This document shows positions 8,974-17,983 of a stretch of 64,000 bases of DNA, piece by piece; the first letter of the stretch is position 1; every line of letters starts with the position of its first letter. This DNA is from UBA1351 sp963677885 (lineage in GTDB: Bacteria > Bacillota > Clostridia > Lachnospirales > Vallitaleaceae), in NCBI GenBank assembly GCA_963677885.1, contig OY782500.1, positions 1,178,001-1,242,000 on the forward strand, in the 5' to 3' direction. The position numbers were made by a program, and so were the translations under genes. Under the pieces are notes generated by a model. It was not told the origin of the DNA, made no database searches, and saw nothing but the letters and a program-made list of their open reading frames with translations.

Positions 8974-10008
8974 CTATTCTAAAACCAATTCATATGGTTC
9001 CTTCAGCCAGGTATCATTATCCTTAAAGATCTTTACCATGGGATTAAAAGGTTTACCGACATAGTTCTCATTGACAACACCTACTTTACCATCCGGCAAC
9101 TTAATCGTATACCCAACAGGATAGGGGGATACCATGTTAAAGAAAGTTTTAACAAATTTAGGATCAAAGTGGCTTCCCGCACCTTCCACAATGGCTTTAA
9201 AGGCTTGGGCCGGATTCAGGGCCTTCCTTTGTCTTCTTCGACTGGAAAGAGCATCATATACATCGGCAATGGCAATTACTCTAGCGTAACGATTAATGTC
9301 TTTACCAACTTTTTGATAAGGATAACCGCTACCGTCATATCGCTCATGGTGCTGTCCAATCGCCAAATAGGTCTTCATTGGAAGCATAAGTTTTTCTTTG
9401 GCGAATTTATAGCCCAATTCCGCATGTTTTTTAATAATTTCATATTCCTGGTCGGTCAGTTTATCAAACTTATCAAGAATATCTTCGTCGATAAAAAGGT
9501 TTCCTATATCATGAAAGTAGGCAGCCAAACCCATTTCATATAACTCCATATAGGAAAAGCCCAAAGTCTTACCAATAATTGTAGAAATCACCATGACATT
9601 AACAGGCTGTTGATAACGGTAATTCTCAATCAGTTTGATATCAAAAACATCGTATAAATCGATTTTTTCAGCGATGACGTCATCAATAATGGCTTCAACT
9701 GATTTTTTGCATTTATCAAGATATTTGGTATATCCTGACGATGAAGATGTTTGAATGTTTTCATAAAACTTCTTAAGATTTTGGGTTGCCTCATTTCTTG
9801 CCCCTGATGTAATACTGCACTTGACTTCTATACCTTCTCCCGGTTCATCAAAAATATACAGAAAAGGTATTTCGTACTTGGCCAGACTTTCAATATAGCG
9901 CTCCGTAATGGCTGTATCTCTTTTTGCCAAAATCTCTCCACGAACACCATAAAAATCGTCTGCAATAATCATATTTGGTTTTAGGTCTTCAAACGCAACT
10001 AATCTCAT
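8974..10008 (-). CDS. HD-GYP domain protein with altered active site
   Basis: 344 residues: an N-terminal module like that of the protein at 3321 (FEDLKPNMIIADDFYG), then HD-GYP. H166-D167, H195, H220-H221 and G228-Y229-P230 are present. However, the first metal-ligand histidine of the family (the H in HS/C-x-N-V) is replaced: the text reads YQQPVNVMVIS near residue 133. The lysine of HDxGK is N170. It may bind rather than cleave cyclic di-GMP, or cleave it weakly. It starts nine bases after engB and ends the tig-clp-lon operon, an unusual place for a cyclic di-GMP protein. Confidence 0.85.
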   Translation of the reverse strand: MRLVAFEDLKPNMIIADDFYGVRGEILAKRDTAITERYIESLAKYEIPFLYIFDEPGEGIEVKCSITSGARNEATQNLKKFYENIQTSSSSGYTKYLDKCKKSVEAIIDDVIAEKIDLYDVFDIKLIENYRYQQPVNVMVISTIIGKTLGFSYMELYEMGLAAYFHDIGNLFIDEDILDKFDKLTDQEYEIIKKHAELGYKFAKEKLMLPMKTYLAIGQHHERYDGSGYPYQKVGKDINRYARVIAIADVYDALSSRRRQRKALNPAQAFKAIVEGAGSHFDPKFVKTFFNMVSPYPVGYTIKLPDGKVGVVNENYVGKPFNPMVKIFKDNDTWLKEPYELVLE

Positions 10009-10017
10009 AAGAACTCC

Positions 10018-10638
10018 TTATTTTGCCATTTCTTCATTGTGAAAACGGATGATATCATCCAGGACTTCCCATATCTCCTCTTTGCCTTCTTTTGTTTCAG
10101 CCGAAAATGGATAAAGATTAAAACTTTTCATATTCAATTTCTTTCGAATTGTGCTTAAAGCCTTCTGTTTTTGTGAGCGTTTAAGCTTATCCATCTTGGT
10201 CGCTATAACGATTGGTTCAAAACCAAAAGTCTTAATCCAATCATACATCATAATATCATTATTACTCGGTTCGTGTCTCCCGTCAACCAGTAAAATGACT
10301 TGTCTTAAAGTTTGTCGCTGGTGGAGATAGTCTTCAATAATCTTCCCCCATCGTTCCCGCTCTTTCTTCGAAACCTTGGCATAGCCATATCCCGGAAGGT
10401 CAACAAGATAAATCTGGTCTTCAACATTATAAAAATTTATTGTCTGGGTCTTTCCAGGTGCCGATGAGGTTCTGGCTAATTTTTTACGATTAATCAATCC
10501 ATTAATCAAGGAGGATTTACCGACATTGGACTTACCTGCGAAAGCAACTTCTGGAAGACCTGATGTAGGATATTGGTCTTCCTTAACACCGACAGCCTCC
10601 AAAAAAACATTTTGTACATTCATATTAGCAACTAGCAT
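10018..10638 (-). CDS. engB: Ribosome biogenesis GTP-binding protein EngB/YsxC
   Basis: 206 residues, normal for this single-domain GTPase needed for 50S subunit assembly. Motifs: G1 GKSNVGKSS, G3 DLPGYG, G4 TKMD and the C-terminal SA of G5. The start is uncertain: the ATG at 10638 has only a weak AGG upstream and the ATG at 10623 has none; I kept the longer form. It lies directly behind lon, the usual clostridial order. Confidence 0.95.
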   Translation of the reverse strand: MLVANMNVQNVFLEAVGVKEDQYPTSGLPEVAFAGKSNVGKSSLINGLINRKKLARTSSAPGKTQTINFYNVEDQIYLVDLPGYGYAKVSKKERERWGKIIEDYLHQRQTLRQVILLVDGRHEPSNNDIMMYDWIKTFGFEPIVIATKMDKLKRSQKQKALSTIRKKLNMKSFNLYPFSAETKEGKEEIWEVLDDIIRFHNEEMAK

Positions 10639-10696
10639 AAAGTCTTTTCAGACCTAGATGCTTCTTCCTTTCAATACTACTTTACTCTTAACCGGC

Positions 10697-13033
10697 CTAC
10701 TTATCAAGTAAGGCATATTTAATTACTTCATCCATAGAGTCAACAAAATGAATGGTCACTCCATCAAGAATCTCCTGGTCCAGCTCAGAAACACTGCGTT
10801 TATTCTGATTAGGCACAATCAGTTCAAAAATTCCTGCCCGTTTGGCTGCCAGGATTTTTTCCTTCAAACCACCTATTGGCAGAACCCGGCCTCTAAGGGT
10901 GATTTCCCCAGTCATGGCTATATCGTGTCTTACCGGACGTTCTGTAACAGCCGAAATCATGGCTGTAGCCAGTGTAATACCTGCTGATGGACCATCTTTG
11001 GGTACCGCCCCTTCCGGAATATGAATATGGATATCCCTGGTTTCATAACAGTCCGGCTCAATGCCAAGAACTTCTGTCTTAGACCTAATGTAGGACATAG
11101 CTGCAGAAGCAGATTCCTGCATAACCTCTCCAATACGGCCCGTCACCTGGAACTTTCCTTTTCCCGGCATAACCGTGACTTCAATAGATAAGGTATCACC
11201 ACCCATTTCAGTCCATGCCAAACCTCTGGTAATACCTACTTGAGGATGATCAAACATTTTTTGGTACTGGTATTTAGGCATCCCCAAATACTTTTCTATA
11301 TTATTGGAACTTACTTTCAGACTTTTCTTACCTTCAACGATGACTGCTTTTACTACCTTACGGCAGATTTCACCCAGCCGTCTTTCAAGTTGTCTGACGC
11401 CGGCTTCTTTGGTGTATTCATTAATAATACAGGAAATACAGTCATCCGTAAGTTTTACCTTGGACTTGGTCAAACCATGTTTTTCCATTTGTTTTGGCCA
11501 CAAGTACTCTTTGGCTATATGGAATTTCTCATTAGCAGTATATGAAGCTACTTCAATAATCTCCAAACGGTCTAAAAGCGGACGTGGAATCGTTCGTAGT
11601 GAGTTGGCTGTAGCAACAAAAAGAACTCTGGACAGGTCAACCGGCAACTCGACATAATGATCCCTGAACTGATGGTTTTGCTCGCTGTCAAGAACCTCTA
11701 ACATGGCTGCACTTGGGTCTCCTTTAAAATCGCTGGACATTTTATCCACTTCATCAAGAAGAATCAGGGGATTACTGGTACCTGCCTGCCTAAGGGCACT
11801 GACAATCCTTCCTGGCATAGCTCCAATATAGGTTCTTCTATGGCCTCTGATTTCAGCTTCATCTCGAACTCCACCCAAGGAAATCCGTACATATTCTCTT
11901 TCCATGGCACTGGCGATTGATTTTGCAATGGAGGTTTTTCCTGTACCAGGAGGACCTACCAGACAGATAATTGGGGCACTGGAATCCATGGTCATACTTC
12001 TGACAGCCAGATGTTCCAATACTCTGTCCTTAACTTTATCAAGACCATAATGATCATTAACCAGAACCTCATGAGCCTTTTTCAGATCCCTGTTTTCCTC
12101 AGTAACCTTATTCCATGGCATATCTATGAGACAATCTATGTAATTACGGATAACAGCCCCTTCAGATGATGACATACTCATCTTTTTAAGACGCTTGATC
12201 TCTTTATATAACTTCTCTTTTACTTTTTCAGAAGCATCCAGCTCATCAACCTGTTTAAAATAGTCATCGATCTCTTCACCGGTATCAACTTGGTCACCCA
12301 GCTCATTTTGAATGACTTTTAACTGCTCACGCAAATAATATTCTTTTTGGTTTTTATCAATATTGGACTTAACCTTCTTATGGAGGTTTTTCTGGATTTT
12401 GGCAACTTCGATTTCATTATTGAGAATCTTGATAACCAATTGAAGTCTAATTTCTTCATCAATTTCTTCCAGTATTCTTTGCTTGTTCTCCAGGGGTTTA
12501 ATGAAATGGGTTGCCAGAGCATCTGACAATTGACCCATATCCTTAATCTTACTTAGATTTTCAAGGGTTTCTTTGGAAATGTTTGTATTGATGGCCTTGA
12601 ATTCACTGATAATATCTTCCAGGGTTCGATCAATAGCTGTCAGCTCATTTGGCGTATAATTGGCCTCTATAGACTCAAGGACCTGAACCTGCCCTGTAAA
12701 ATAAGTAGCACCATCAATGACTTTCAATAATTCTCCACGGGTAATCCCTTCAACAAGAACCCTGGATACGTTTCCGGCCAGTTTAACAACCTGCTTAACC
12801 CGGACAATAGTACCTATATCATAAATATCGGAATGGATATCGATTTCTTCTTTTATGGCCTCTTTTTGAGCTACAACAAATAGAAGTTGATTGGTTTTCA
12901 TAGCCTTATCCAAGGCTTTTACGGATTTAGGACGTTTGGCATCAAAATGCAAAAACATCTTTGGAAATACATTAACTCCTCTTAGAGCTAATACAGGCAA
13001 TACTTTCAAATTATCCAGTGACTGGTCACTCAT
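10697..13033 (-). CDS. lon: ATP-dependent protease Lon
   Basis: 778 residues: N-terminal substrate domain (LPVLALRGVNVFPKMFLHFD), central AAA+ domain with Walker A GPPGTGKT and Walker B ILLDEVDK, then the Ser-Lys protease domain with the catalytic serine in KDGPSAGIT. It degrades misfolded and regulatory proteins in the cytosol. The ATG follows GAGGT. A hairpin at 13056-13076 separates it from clpX, so lon output may be tuned relative to clpX. Confidence 0.97.
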   Translation of the reverse strand: MSDQSLDNLKVLPVLALRGVNVFPKMFLHFDAKRPKSVKALDKAMKTNQLLFVVAQKEAIKEEIDIHSDIYDIGTIVRVKQVVKLAGNVSRVLVEGITRGELLKVIDGATYFTGQVQVLESIEANYTPNELTAIDRTLEDIISEFKAINTNISKETLENLSKIKDMGQLSDALATHFIKPLENKQRILEEIDEEIRLQLVIKILNNEIEVAKIQKNLHKKVKSNIDKNQKEYYLREQLKVIQNELGDQVDTGEEIDDYFKQVDELDASEKVKEKLYKEIKRLKKMSMSSSEGAVIRNYIDCLIDMPWNKVTEENRDLKKAHEVLVNDHYGLDKVKDRVLEHLAVRSMTMDSSAPIICLVGPPGTGKTSIAKSIASAMEREYVRISLGGVRDEAEIRGHRRTYIGAMPGRIVSALRQAGTSNPLILLDEVDKMSSDFKGDPSAAMLEVLDSEQNHQFRDHYVELPVDLSRVLFVATANSLRTIPRPLLDRLEIIEVASYTANEKFHIAKEYLWPKQMEKHGLTKSKVKLTDDCISCIINEYTKEAGVRQLERRLGEICRKVVKAVIVEGKKSLKVSSNNIEKYLGMPKYQYQKMFDHPQVGITRGLAWTEMGGDTLSIEVTVMPGKGKFQVTGRIGEVMQESASAAMSYIRSKTEVLGIEPDCYETRDIHIHIPEGAVPKDGPSAGITLATAMISAVTERPVRHDIAMTGEITLRGRVLPIGGLKEKILAAKRAGIFELIVPNQNKRSVSELDQEILDGVTIHFVDSMDEVIKYALLDK

Positions 13034-13055
13034 CTAACTACCTCAATTCTATTAA

Positions 13056-13076
13056 AGCCCTTGCATAGCAAGGGCT
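13056..13076 (-). terminator. Intercistronic hairpin between clpX and lon
   Basis: Perfect nine-base stem AGCCCTTGC/GCAAGGGCT with a three-base loop, followed on the minus strand by only TTAATAG. The poor T-run suggests partial termination or an mRNA processing/stability element rather than a full stop. Confidence 0.6.
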
Positions 13077-13094
13077 CAGTTTTACAATCTAATC

Positions 13095-14402
13095 CTAGGC
13101 TGTTTCGTCTTCGCTAGGTTTAAGGTGGCGTTTCTTGACACCACTGTTTTGTTTAATGCTTTTTAAGTTTTCATTGGTGATAATCGTTGGCTGGGCACCA
13201 TTATCGACAGTTTCCTTCGTGATGATACATTTTTCAATGCTTTCATCAGACGGAATAACAAACATAATATCAAGCATGATGTCTTCGATAATAGCACGAA
13301 GGCCTCTGGCACCGGTTTTTCTTGCAAGAGATTTTCTTGCAATAGCACGAAGAGCATCTTCTTCAAACTCCAGTTCAACACCATCCAACTTAAAGATTGC
13401 CTGATATTGCTTTTCTAAAGAGTTTTTAGGCTCTTTAAGAATCTTAACCAAAGCATCTTCATCAAGATTCTGAAGTCCAACGGATACTGGAACACGACCT
13501 ACAAACTCAGGAATTAATCCGAATTTGATCAAGTCTTCCGGTGAAAGTTTAGCTAAAATCTCACCGATTTCCTTCTCTTCCTTACTCTCAATGTCTGCAC
13601 CAAATCCCATAGCAGATTTATTGGTTCTGCTTTCAATGATCTTTTCCAAACCATTAAAGGCTCCAGCACAGATAAAAAGAATGTTGGTTGTATCAATCTG
13701 AATAAACTCCTGATGGGGATGTTTACGTCCACCTTGTGGAGGAACGCTGGCAACAGTACCTTCTAAAATCTTCAGAAGTGCCTGTTGAACACCTTCACCA
13801 GATACATCACGGGTGATGGATGGGTTTTCAGATTTACGGGCAATCTTATCGATTTCGTCAATATAGATAATACCACGTTCAGCTTTTTCAACATCATATT
13901 CAGCAGCCTGAATAATCTTCAGAAGAATGTTCTCAACATCTTCACCAACATATCCGGCTTCTGTCAAACTGGTTGCATCTGCAATAGCAAAAGGAACATT
14001 AAGCATTCTAGCCAAAGTTTGAGCCAATAACGTTTTACCGGAACCGGTTGGTCCGACAAATAAGATGTTACTCTTATGGATTTCCACGTTATCCGGAATA
14101 TCTTCTGCATTGATTCTCTTGTAATGGTTGTAAACAGCAACAGATAATGCTTTTTTTGCATTGTCCTGACCTATAACATATTCGTCAAGGAATGACTTGA
14201 TTTCCTGAGGCTTGGGTAGATCTGTAAGATCAGCCATCACTTCAGTTTGAGCAAATTCCTCTTCGATGATTTCAGAACAAAGTTCTATACACTCATCGCA
14301 AATATATACGTTAGGTCCTGCAATAAGCTTACGGACCTGGTCCTGAGGCTTATGACAGAAGGAACATCTTAACTGTTTCTTGTCTTCAAATTTATTTGGC
14401 AT
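13095..14402 (-). CDS. clpX: ClpX, ATPase subunit of the ClpXP protease
   Basis: 435 residues. N-terminal zinc-binding domain with C13, C16, C35 and C38. AAA+ domain with Walker A GPTGSGKT and Walker B IIYIDEIDK. The ClpP-docking loop reads MGFG, close to the canonical IGF. It unfolds tagged substrates and feeds them to ClpP, encoded 17 bases upstream. Confidence 0.97.
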   Translation of the reverse strand: MPNKFEDKKQLRCSFCHKPQDQVRKLIAGPNVYICDECIELCSEIIEEEFAQTEVMADLTDLPKPQEIKSFLDEYVIGQDNAKKALSVAVYNHYKRINAEDIPDNVEIHKSNILFVGPTGSGKTLLAQTLARMLNVPFAIADATSLTEAGYVGEDVENILLKIIQAAEYDVEKAERGIIYIDEIDKIARKSENPSITRDVSGEGVQQALLKILEGTVASVPPQGGRKHPHQEFIQIDTTNILFICAGAFNGLEKIIESRTNKSAMGFGADIESKEEKEIGEILAKLSPEDLIKFGLIPEFVGRVPVSVGLQNLDEDALVKILKEPKNSLEKQYQAIFKLDGVELEFEEDALRAIARKSLARKTGARGLRAIIEDIMLDIMFVIPSDESIEKCIITKETVDNGAQPTIITNENLKSIKQNSGVKKRHLKPSEDETA

Positions 14403-14419
14403 ATATTCACCACTTTCAA

Positions 14420-15001
14420 TTAACGCTTAACAATCACTTCATCGATCAAGCCGTATGCAACAGCCTGCTCTGCAGAAAGGAAGTTATCTCTTTCTGTATC
14501 TTTTTCAACTACTTCAAGGTCTTTTCCAGTATTCTGCGCTAAAATCTCATTCAAGGTTTTCTTCATTTGAATGATACGATCTGCATGAATCTTGATATCT
14601 GTGGCCTGACCTTGATAACCACCTAGTGGTTGATGGATCATGACTTCTGAATGCGGAAGGGCAAAACGCTTGCCTTTTTGACCACCTGCCAAAAGGAATG
14701 CTCCCATACTTGCAGCCATACCAACACATATTGTTGATACATCAGGCTTAATATGCTGCATGGTATCATAAATAGCCATGCCTGCAGTAATAGAACCACC
14801 TGGGCTGTTGATATACAGATGTATATCTTTATCTGGATCATCTGCCTCAAGGAAAAGAAGTTGGGCAACAATCAGACTGGCTGTTGTATCATTCACTTCT
14901 TCACCTAGGAAGATAATTCTTTCTTTTAATAATCTTGAGTATATGTCATAGGATCTCTCTCCACGACTTGTTTGTTCAATGACATAAGGGACTAAAGCCA
15001 T
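14420..15001 (-). CDS. clpP: ClpP, proteolytic subunit
   Basis: 193 residues, standard length. Catalytic triad in context: Ser in GMAASMGAFLL, His in MIHQPLGG and Asp in the TERDNFLS segment. It forms the tetradecameric chamber used by ClpX. The ATG follows GGAGGTAA. It lies between tig and clpX in one leftward transcript. Confidence 0.97.
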   Translation of the reverse strand: MALVPYVIEQTSRGERSYDIYSRLLKERIIFLGEEVNDTTASLIVAQLLFLEADDPDKDIHLYINSPGGSITAGMAIYDTMQHIKPDVSTICVGMAASMGAFLLAGGQKGKRFALPHSEVMIHQPLGGYQGQATDIKIHADRIIQMKKTLNEILAQNTGKDLEVVEKDTERDNFLSAEQAVAYGLIDEVIVKR

Positions 15002-15056
15002 AGTTTACCTCCTCTAATCAAAAGCTACTCAAGTTGATCGACTTAACTAAGATCAA

Positions 15057-16343
15057 TTACTTGATTTTAGCGTTCTCAACGATAAAGTCGTAAGCTTTTT
15101 GATTTAAAATGTCTTGTTTAATGGATTCGTTCTCGTCAGTTCCAATTGTTTCTTTGATCTTTTCAACTTCCATATTATACATTTCAGCCATCTTAGTGAT
15201 TTCTGCTTCAACGTCTTCGTCAGAAACTTCAAAGTTTTCAGCCTTGGCAATAGCTTCAAGAACTAGTCTAGCTTCAATCTTCTTCTTAGCTTCTTCTTTC
15301 ATACTGTCTTTCAATGTTTCCATATTCTGACCAGTATATTGGAAGTATTGGTCTAATGAAAGACCTTGGTATTGAAGACGGTTTGCCATATCGTAAACCA
15401 TATTCTCTGCTTCAAGATCAACCATTGGTTCCGGTAATACAATTGTTGCATTTTCTACTGCTTTTTGCAAGAGTTCATCTTTAAGTTTATTATCAGCAGC
15501 TGTTTGAGCTGTTTCAGCCAAGCCAGCTTTAATGCTTTCTTTATACTCAGCAAGAGTATCAAACTCAGATACGTCTTTGGCTAAATCATCATCAAGTTCT
15601 GGAAGTTCCTTGAATTTAATTCCGTTAACCTTAACTTTGAACATAGCTGGTTTACCTGCTAAATCAGGTTGTTGGTATTCTTCTGGGAAAGTAACATTAA
15701 CTTCAAGTTCATCACCAATGTTCTTACCAACTAATTGATCTTCAAAAGTATCAATAAATGAATGTGATCCGATAACTAAATCATGACCGTCAGCCTGTCC
15801 ACCTGGGAAAGCTTCTCCATCCATAAAACCTTCGAAATCGATATTAACTGTGTCACCGTCTTGAACAGCTCTGTCAGTTACATCAACTAATCTTGAGTTT
15901 TGCTCAAGAACTTTATCAAGTTCAGCTTGAATCTGGTCATCGCTGATCTCTACTGCATCTTTTTCACCTTCAAGACCCTTGTAGTCACCAAGTTCTGGCT
16001 CAGGCTTTACAGCCACTTCAGCAGTAAAGATAAAAGACTTTCCTTCTTCAATCTGCTCTACATCAATATCAGGTCTTGATACAACTTCTAAACCTTCTTC
16101 TTCAACTGCTTTATCATAAGCATCTGGAATACAGATGTTAGCTGCATCTTCATAAAAAATACCAGCACCGTAAGTTTTCTCGATTAACTTTCTAGGTGCC
16201 TTACCTTTTCTAAAACCAGGAATTTGAATGCTTTTCTTTTCTTTGTTATAGGCTTGATTCAAAGCCTTTTTAAAGGTGTCAGCCTCAACTTCAATTGTTA
16301 ATTTTACCATACTGTTTTCAAGTGTTTCAACTTTTGTACTCAT
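15057..16343 (-). CDS. tig: Trigger factor, ribosome-bound chaperone
   Basis: 428 residues with all three domains: ribosome-binding N-terminus containing the GFRKGKAPRK signature, an FKBP-type prolyl isomerase domain near residues 160-245 (DGDTVNIDFEGF, then ENVTFPEEY-like strand) and a helical C-terminal chaperone domain. It meets nascent chains at the exit tunnel. It is the first gene of the proteolysis operon and follows GGAGG. Confidence 0.97.
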   Translation of the reverse strand: MSTKVETLENSMVKLTIEVEADTFKKALNQAYNKEKKSIQIPGFRKGKAPRKLIEKTYGAGIFYEDAANICIPDAYDKAVEEEGLEVVSRPDIDVEQIEEGKSFIFTAEVAVKPEPELGDYKGLEGEKDAVEISDDQIQAELDKVLEQNSRLVDVTDRAVQDGDTVNIDFEGFMDGEAFPGGQADGHDLVIGSHSFIDTFEDQLVGKNIGDELEVNVTFPEEYQQPDLAGKPAMFKVKVNGIKFKELPELDDDLAKDVSEFDTLAEYKESIKAGLAETAQTAADNKLKDELLQKAVENATIVLPEPMVDLEAENMVYDMANRLQYQGLSLDQYFQYTGQNMETLKDSMKEEAKKKIEARLVLEAIAKAENFEVSDEDVEAEITKMAEMYNMEVEKIKETIGTDENESIKQDILNQKAYDFIVENAKIK

Positions 16344-16412
16344 TGTACTGTGTTTCCTCCTTAGATAAGCTCTATATTCAAGGCATACGAGCCCAAATTA
16401 AACCATTAACAT

Positions 16413-16441
16413 ATTATAACATAAGTCTTTTTTCATGTGAA
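16413..16441 (-). promoter_or_regulatory. Promoter of the tig-clpP-clpX-lon operon
   Basis: On the minus strand TTCACA, 17 bases, TATAAT, ending about 70 bases before the tig start. No CtsR or CIRCE element is apparent nearby. Confidence 0.7.
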
Positions 16442-16460
16442 CCCCAAAAGTGTACTTTTA

Positions 16461-16556
16461 TATAAGAACAAAAGCGTCGTTCAACGACGCTGGTTTCGCT
16501 TAGCGAATTGTTCCAGCTGTTTGACAGAAATTGGCTTGTTTAGGGCAATTTCTTAG
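16461..16556 (-). ncRNA. Candidate structured RNA or attenuator upstream of the tig promoter
   Basis: Read on the minus strand, three hairpins occur in order: AGAAATTG/CAATTTCT (arms 16553-16546 and 16533-16526); GCTGG/CCAGC enclosing TTCGC/GCGAA (16517-16489); and AGCGTCGT/ACGACGCT (16491-16473) followed by TTTTGTTCTT. The last is a good terminator. The second and third share three bases and so partly exclude one another. It does not match any riboswitch class I know. It could be a small RNA with its own terminator, or a backup terminator for the opp operon. Confidence 0.4.
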
Positions 16557-16562
16557 TTAAGA

Positions 16563-16600
16563 ACAAAAAACGCTGCATCAACCATAAATTGATGCAGCGT
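16563..16600 (-). terminator. Terminator of the opp1 operon
   Basis: On the minus strand CGCTGCATCAA pairs perfectly with TTGATGCAGCG (11 bases), followed by TTTTTTGTTC. It starts a few bases after the stop codon of the small membrane protein. Confidence 0.9.
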
Positions 16601-16605
16601 CCTTA

Positions 16606-16887
16606 TTACTTAAACCAGATATGAATACAAAACAGAATAAACAGGTAACCTCCACCTACGAAGATCATTGCAATGGTGAGACCAGCCAAAATGGCTGAGA
16701 GTATAAGGCTGCGTCTTTCCTTTTTACTCAATTCCTGAGTATTCTCAGACGACGGGTAATCCTCTGAGCCTCTTAACTTTTCATTTCTCCTGGATAAGGC
16801 TGAAAAGCTAAAATACCAAGGGGTTTGTTTTGTTTCACTCATATCTACGATGGTTCGACCATCATCATGGAAATCATTCTTTCCCAT
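16606..16887 (-). CDS. Small single-span membrane protein, unknown function
   Basis: 93 residues. A charged, cytoplasmic-looking N-terminus (GKNDFHDDGRTIVDMS, then a KKERRS stretch) is followed by one or two hydrophobic segments from about residue 63 to the end. I chose the ATG at 16887 because AGGTG lies six bases upstream; a GTG at 16896 would fall within that site. It is the last gene of the opp1 operon, 30 bases after oppF, and may be a transporter accessory. No function is assigned. Confidence 0.7.
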   Translation of the reverse strand: MGKNDFHDDGRTIVDMSETKQTPWYFSFSALSRRNEKLRGSEDYPSSENTQELSKKERRSLILSAILAGLTIAMIFVGGGYLFILFCIHIWFK

Positions 16888-16917
16888 TGTTAACACCTAC
16901 TTTTAGTATAAAGCCAA

Positions 16918-17967
16918 TTACTTGTTGTACAAATGACAAGATACCATGTGTCCTGGATCAACCTCAATTTCCTCAGGGGCTGTCGTTTTACAGATATCCA
17001 TACAGTGCTGGCATCTGGTGTGGAACTTACAACCACTTGGAGGGTTGGCCGGTGATGGAGGTGTTCCTTCCATTACGATACGGTCAATCTTAGCCGTTGG
17101 ATCCGGCACTGGAATCGCTGAGAATAAGGCTTTTGTATATGGGTGAGATGGATTTCTGAAGATATCTTCCTTCTTCCCGTACTCAACAATATTTCCTAAG
17201 TACATAACTCCAATTGTATCTGAAATATGCTCTACAACAGATAGGTCATGGGAGATGAAAAGGAATGTTAAGTTATACTTTTCCTGCAAGTCCATAAGGA
17301 GGTTAATAATCTGAGCCTGTACTGAAACGTCAAGGGCAGATACCGCCTCATCACATACAACAAACTCTGGATTAAGAGCCAAGGCTCTTGCAATACAGAT
17401 TCTCTGTCTTTGTCCACCGGAGAACTCATGAGGATAACGGTCCTTGTGGTATGGTTGCAAGCCACAGGCTTCCATAATCTCATCAATATAGGACTCCAAT
17501 TTCTCTTTTGGAACAATACCATGTTCAACGACAGCCTCACCAATAATTTCCTTAACAGGAAGCCTTGGTGAAAGACTTGAATATGGATCTTGGAAAATAA
17601 TCTGGAATCTAGGTCTTACAGATCTAAGTTCCTTTTTGTTAAAATCAAAAATTTCTTCACCGTCAAAGAGTACCTGTCCGGCACTTTTGTCGATAAGACG
17701 AAGGAGTGTACGACCAACGGTTGTCTTACCACATCCGGACTCACCAACGAGTCCCATGGTTGTACCTCTTTCCACTTTAAAACTAACGCCGTCAACGGCT
17801 TTAACATAACCTACAGTTCTTTGTAATAAACCATCTTCTATAGGGAAGTACTTACGTAATTTGTTGACTTCCAGAATGTATTTATTTGTATCAGGGACTA
17901 TAGGCGTATAATCCGTGTCAATATGGACACGTGCTTTACGTTCTTCTTTGGTCATTTTATCAGCCAT
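16918..17967 (-). CDS. oppF: Oligopeptide ABC transporter ATPase, OppF type (system 1)
   Basis: 349 residues. Walker A GESGCGKTT, signature FSGGQRQRI, Walker B FVVCDEAVSALD and H-loop SHDLSVV. The C-terminal oligopeptide domain ends in a four-cysteine cluster (CKFHTRCQHCMDIC) seen in Opp/Dpp ATPases. It pairs with OppD1 to drive import. It lies 16 bases after oppD1. Confidence 0.93.
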   Translation of the reverse strand: MADKMTKEERKARVHIDTDYTPIVPDTNKYILEVNKLRKYFPIEDGLLQRTVGYVKAVDGVSFKVERGTTMGLVGESGCGKTTVGRTLLRLIDKSAGQVLFDGEEIFDFNKKELRSVRPRFQIIFQDPYSSLSPRLPVKEIIGEAVVEHGIVPKEKLESYIDEIMEACGLQPYHKDRYPHEFSGGQRQRICIARALALNPEFVVCDEAVSALDVSVQAQIINLLMDLQEKYNLTFLFISHDLSVVEHISDTIGVMYLGNIVEYGKKEDIFRNPSHPYTKALFSAIPVPDPTAKIDRIVMEGTPPSPANPPSGCKFHTRCQHCMDICKTTAPEEIEVDPGHMVSCHLYNK

Positions 17968-17983
17968 GATTCAATCCCCTTTT

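Noticed and set aside
10842..11657. Long plus-strand frames opposite lon
   Set aside because: They are antisense shadows of a fully conserved lon gene without ribosome sites.
16461..16556. Possible SAM, preQ1 or cyclic di-GMP riboswitch ahead of tig
   Set aside because: None of the conserved cores of these classes is present, so only a generic structured-RNA call was kept.
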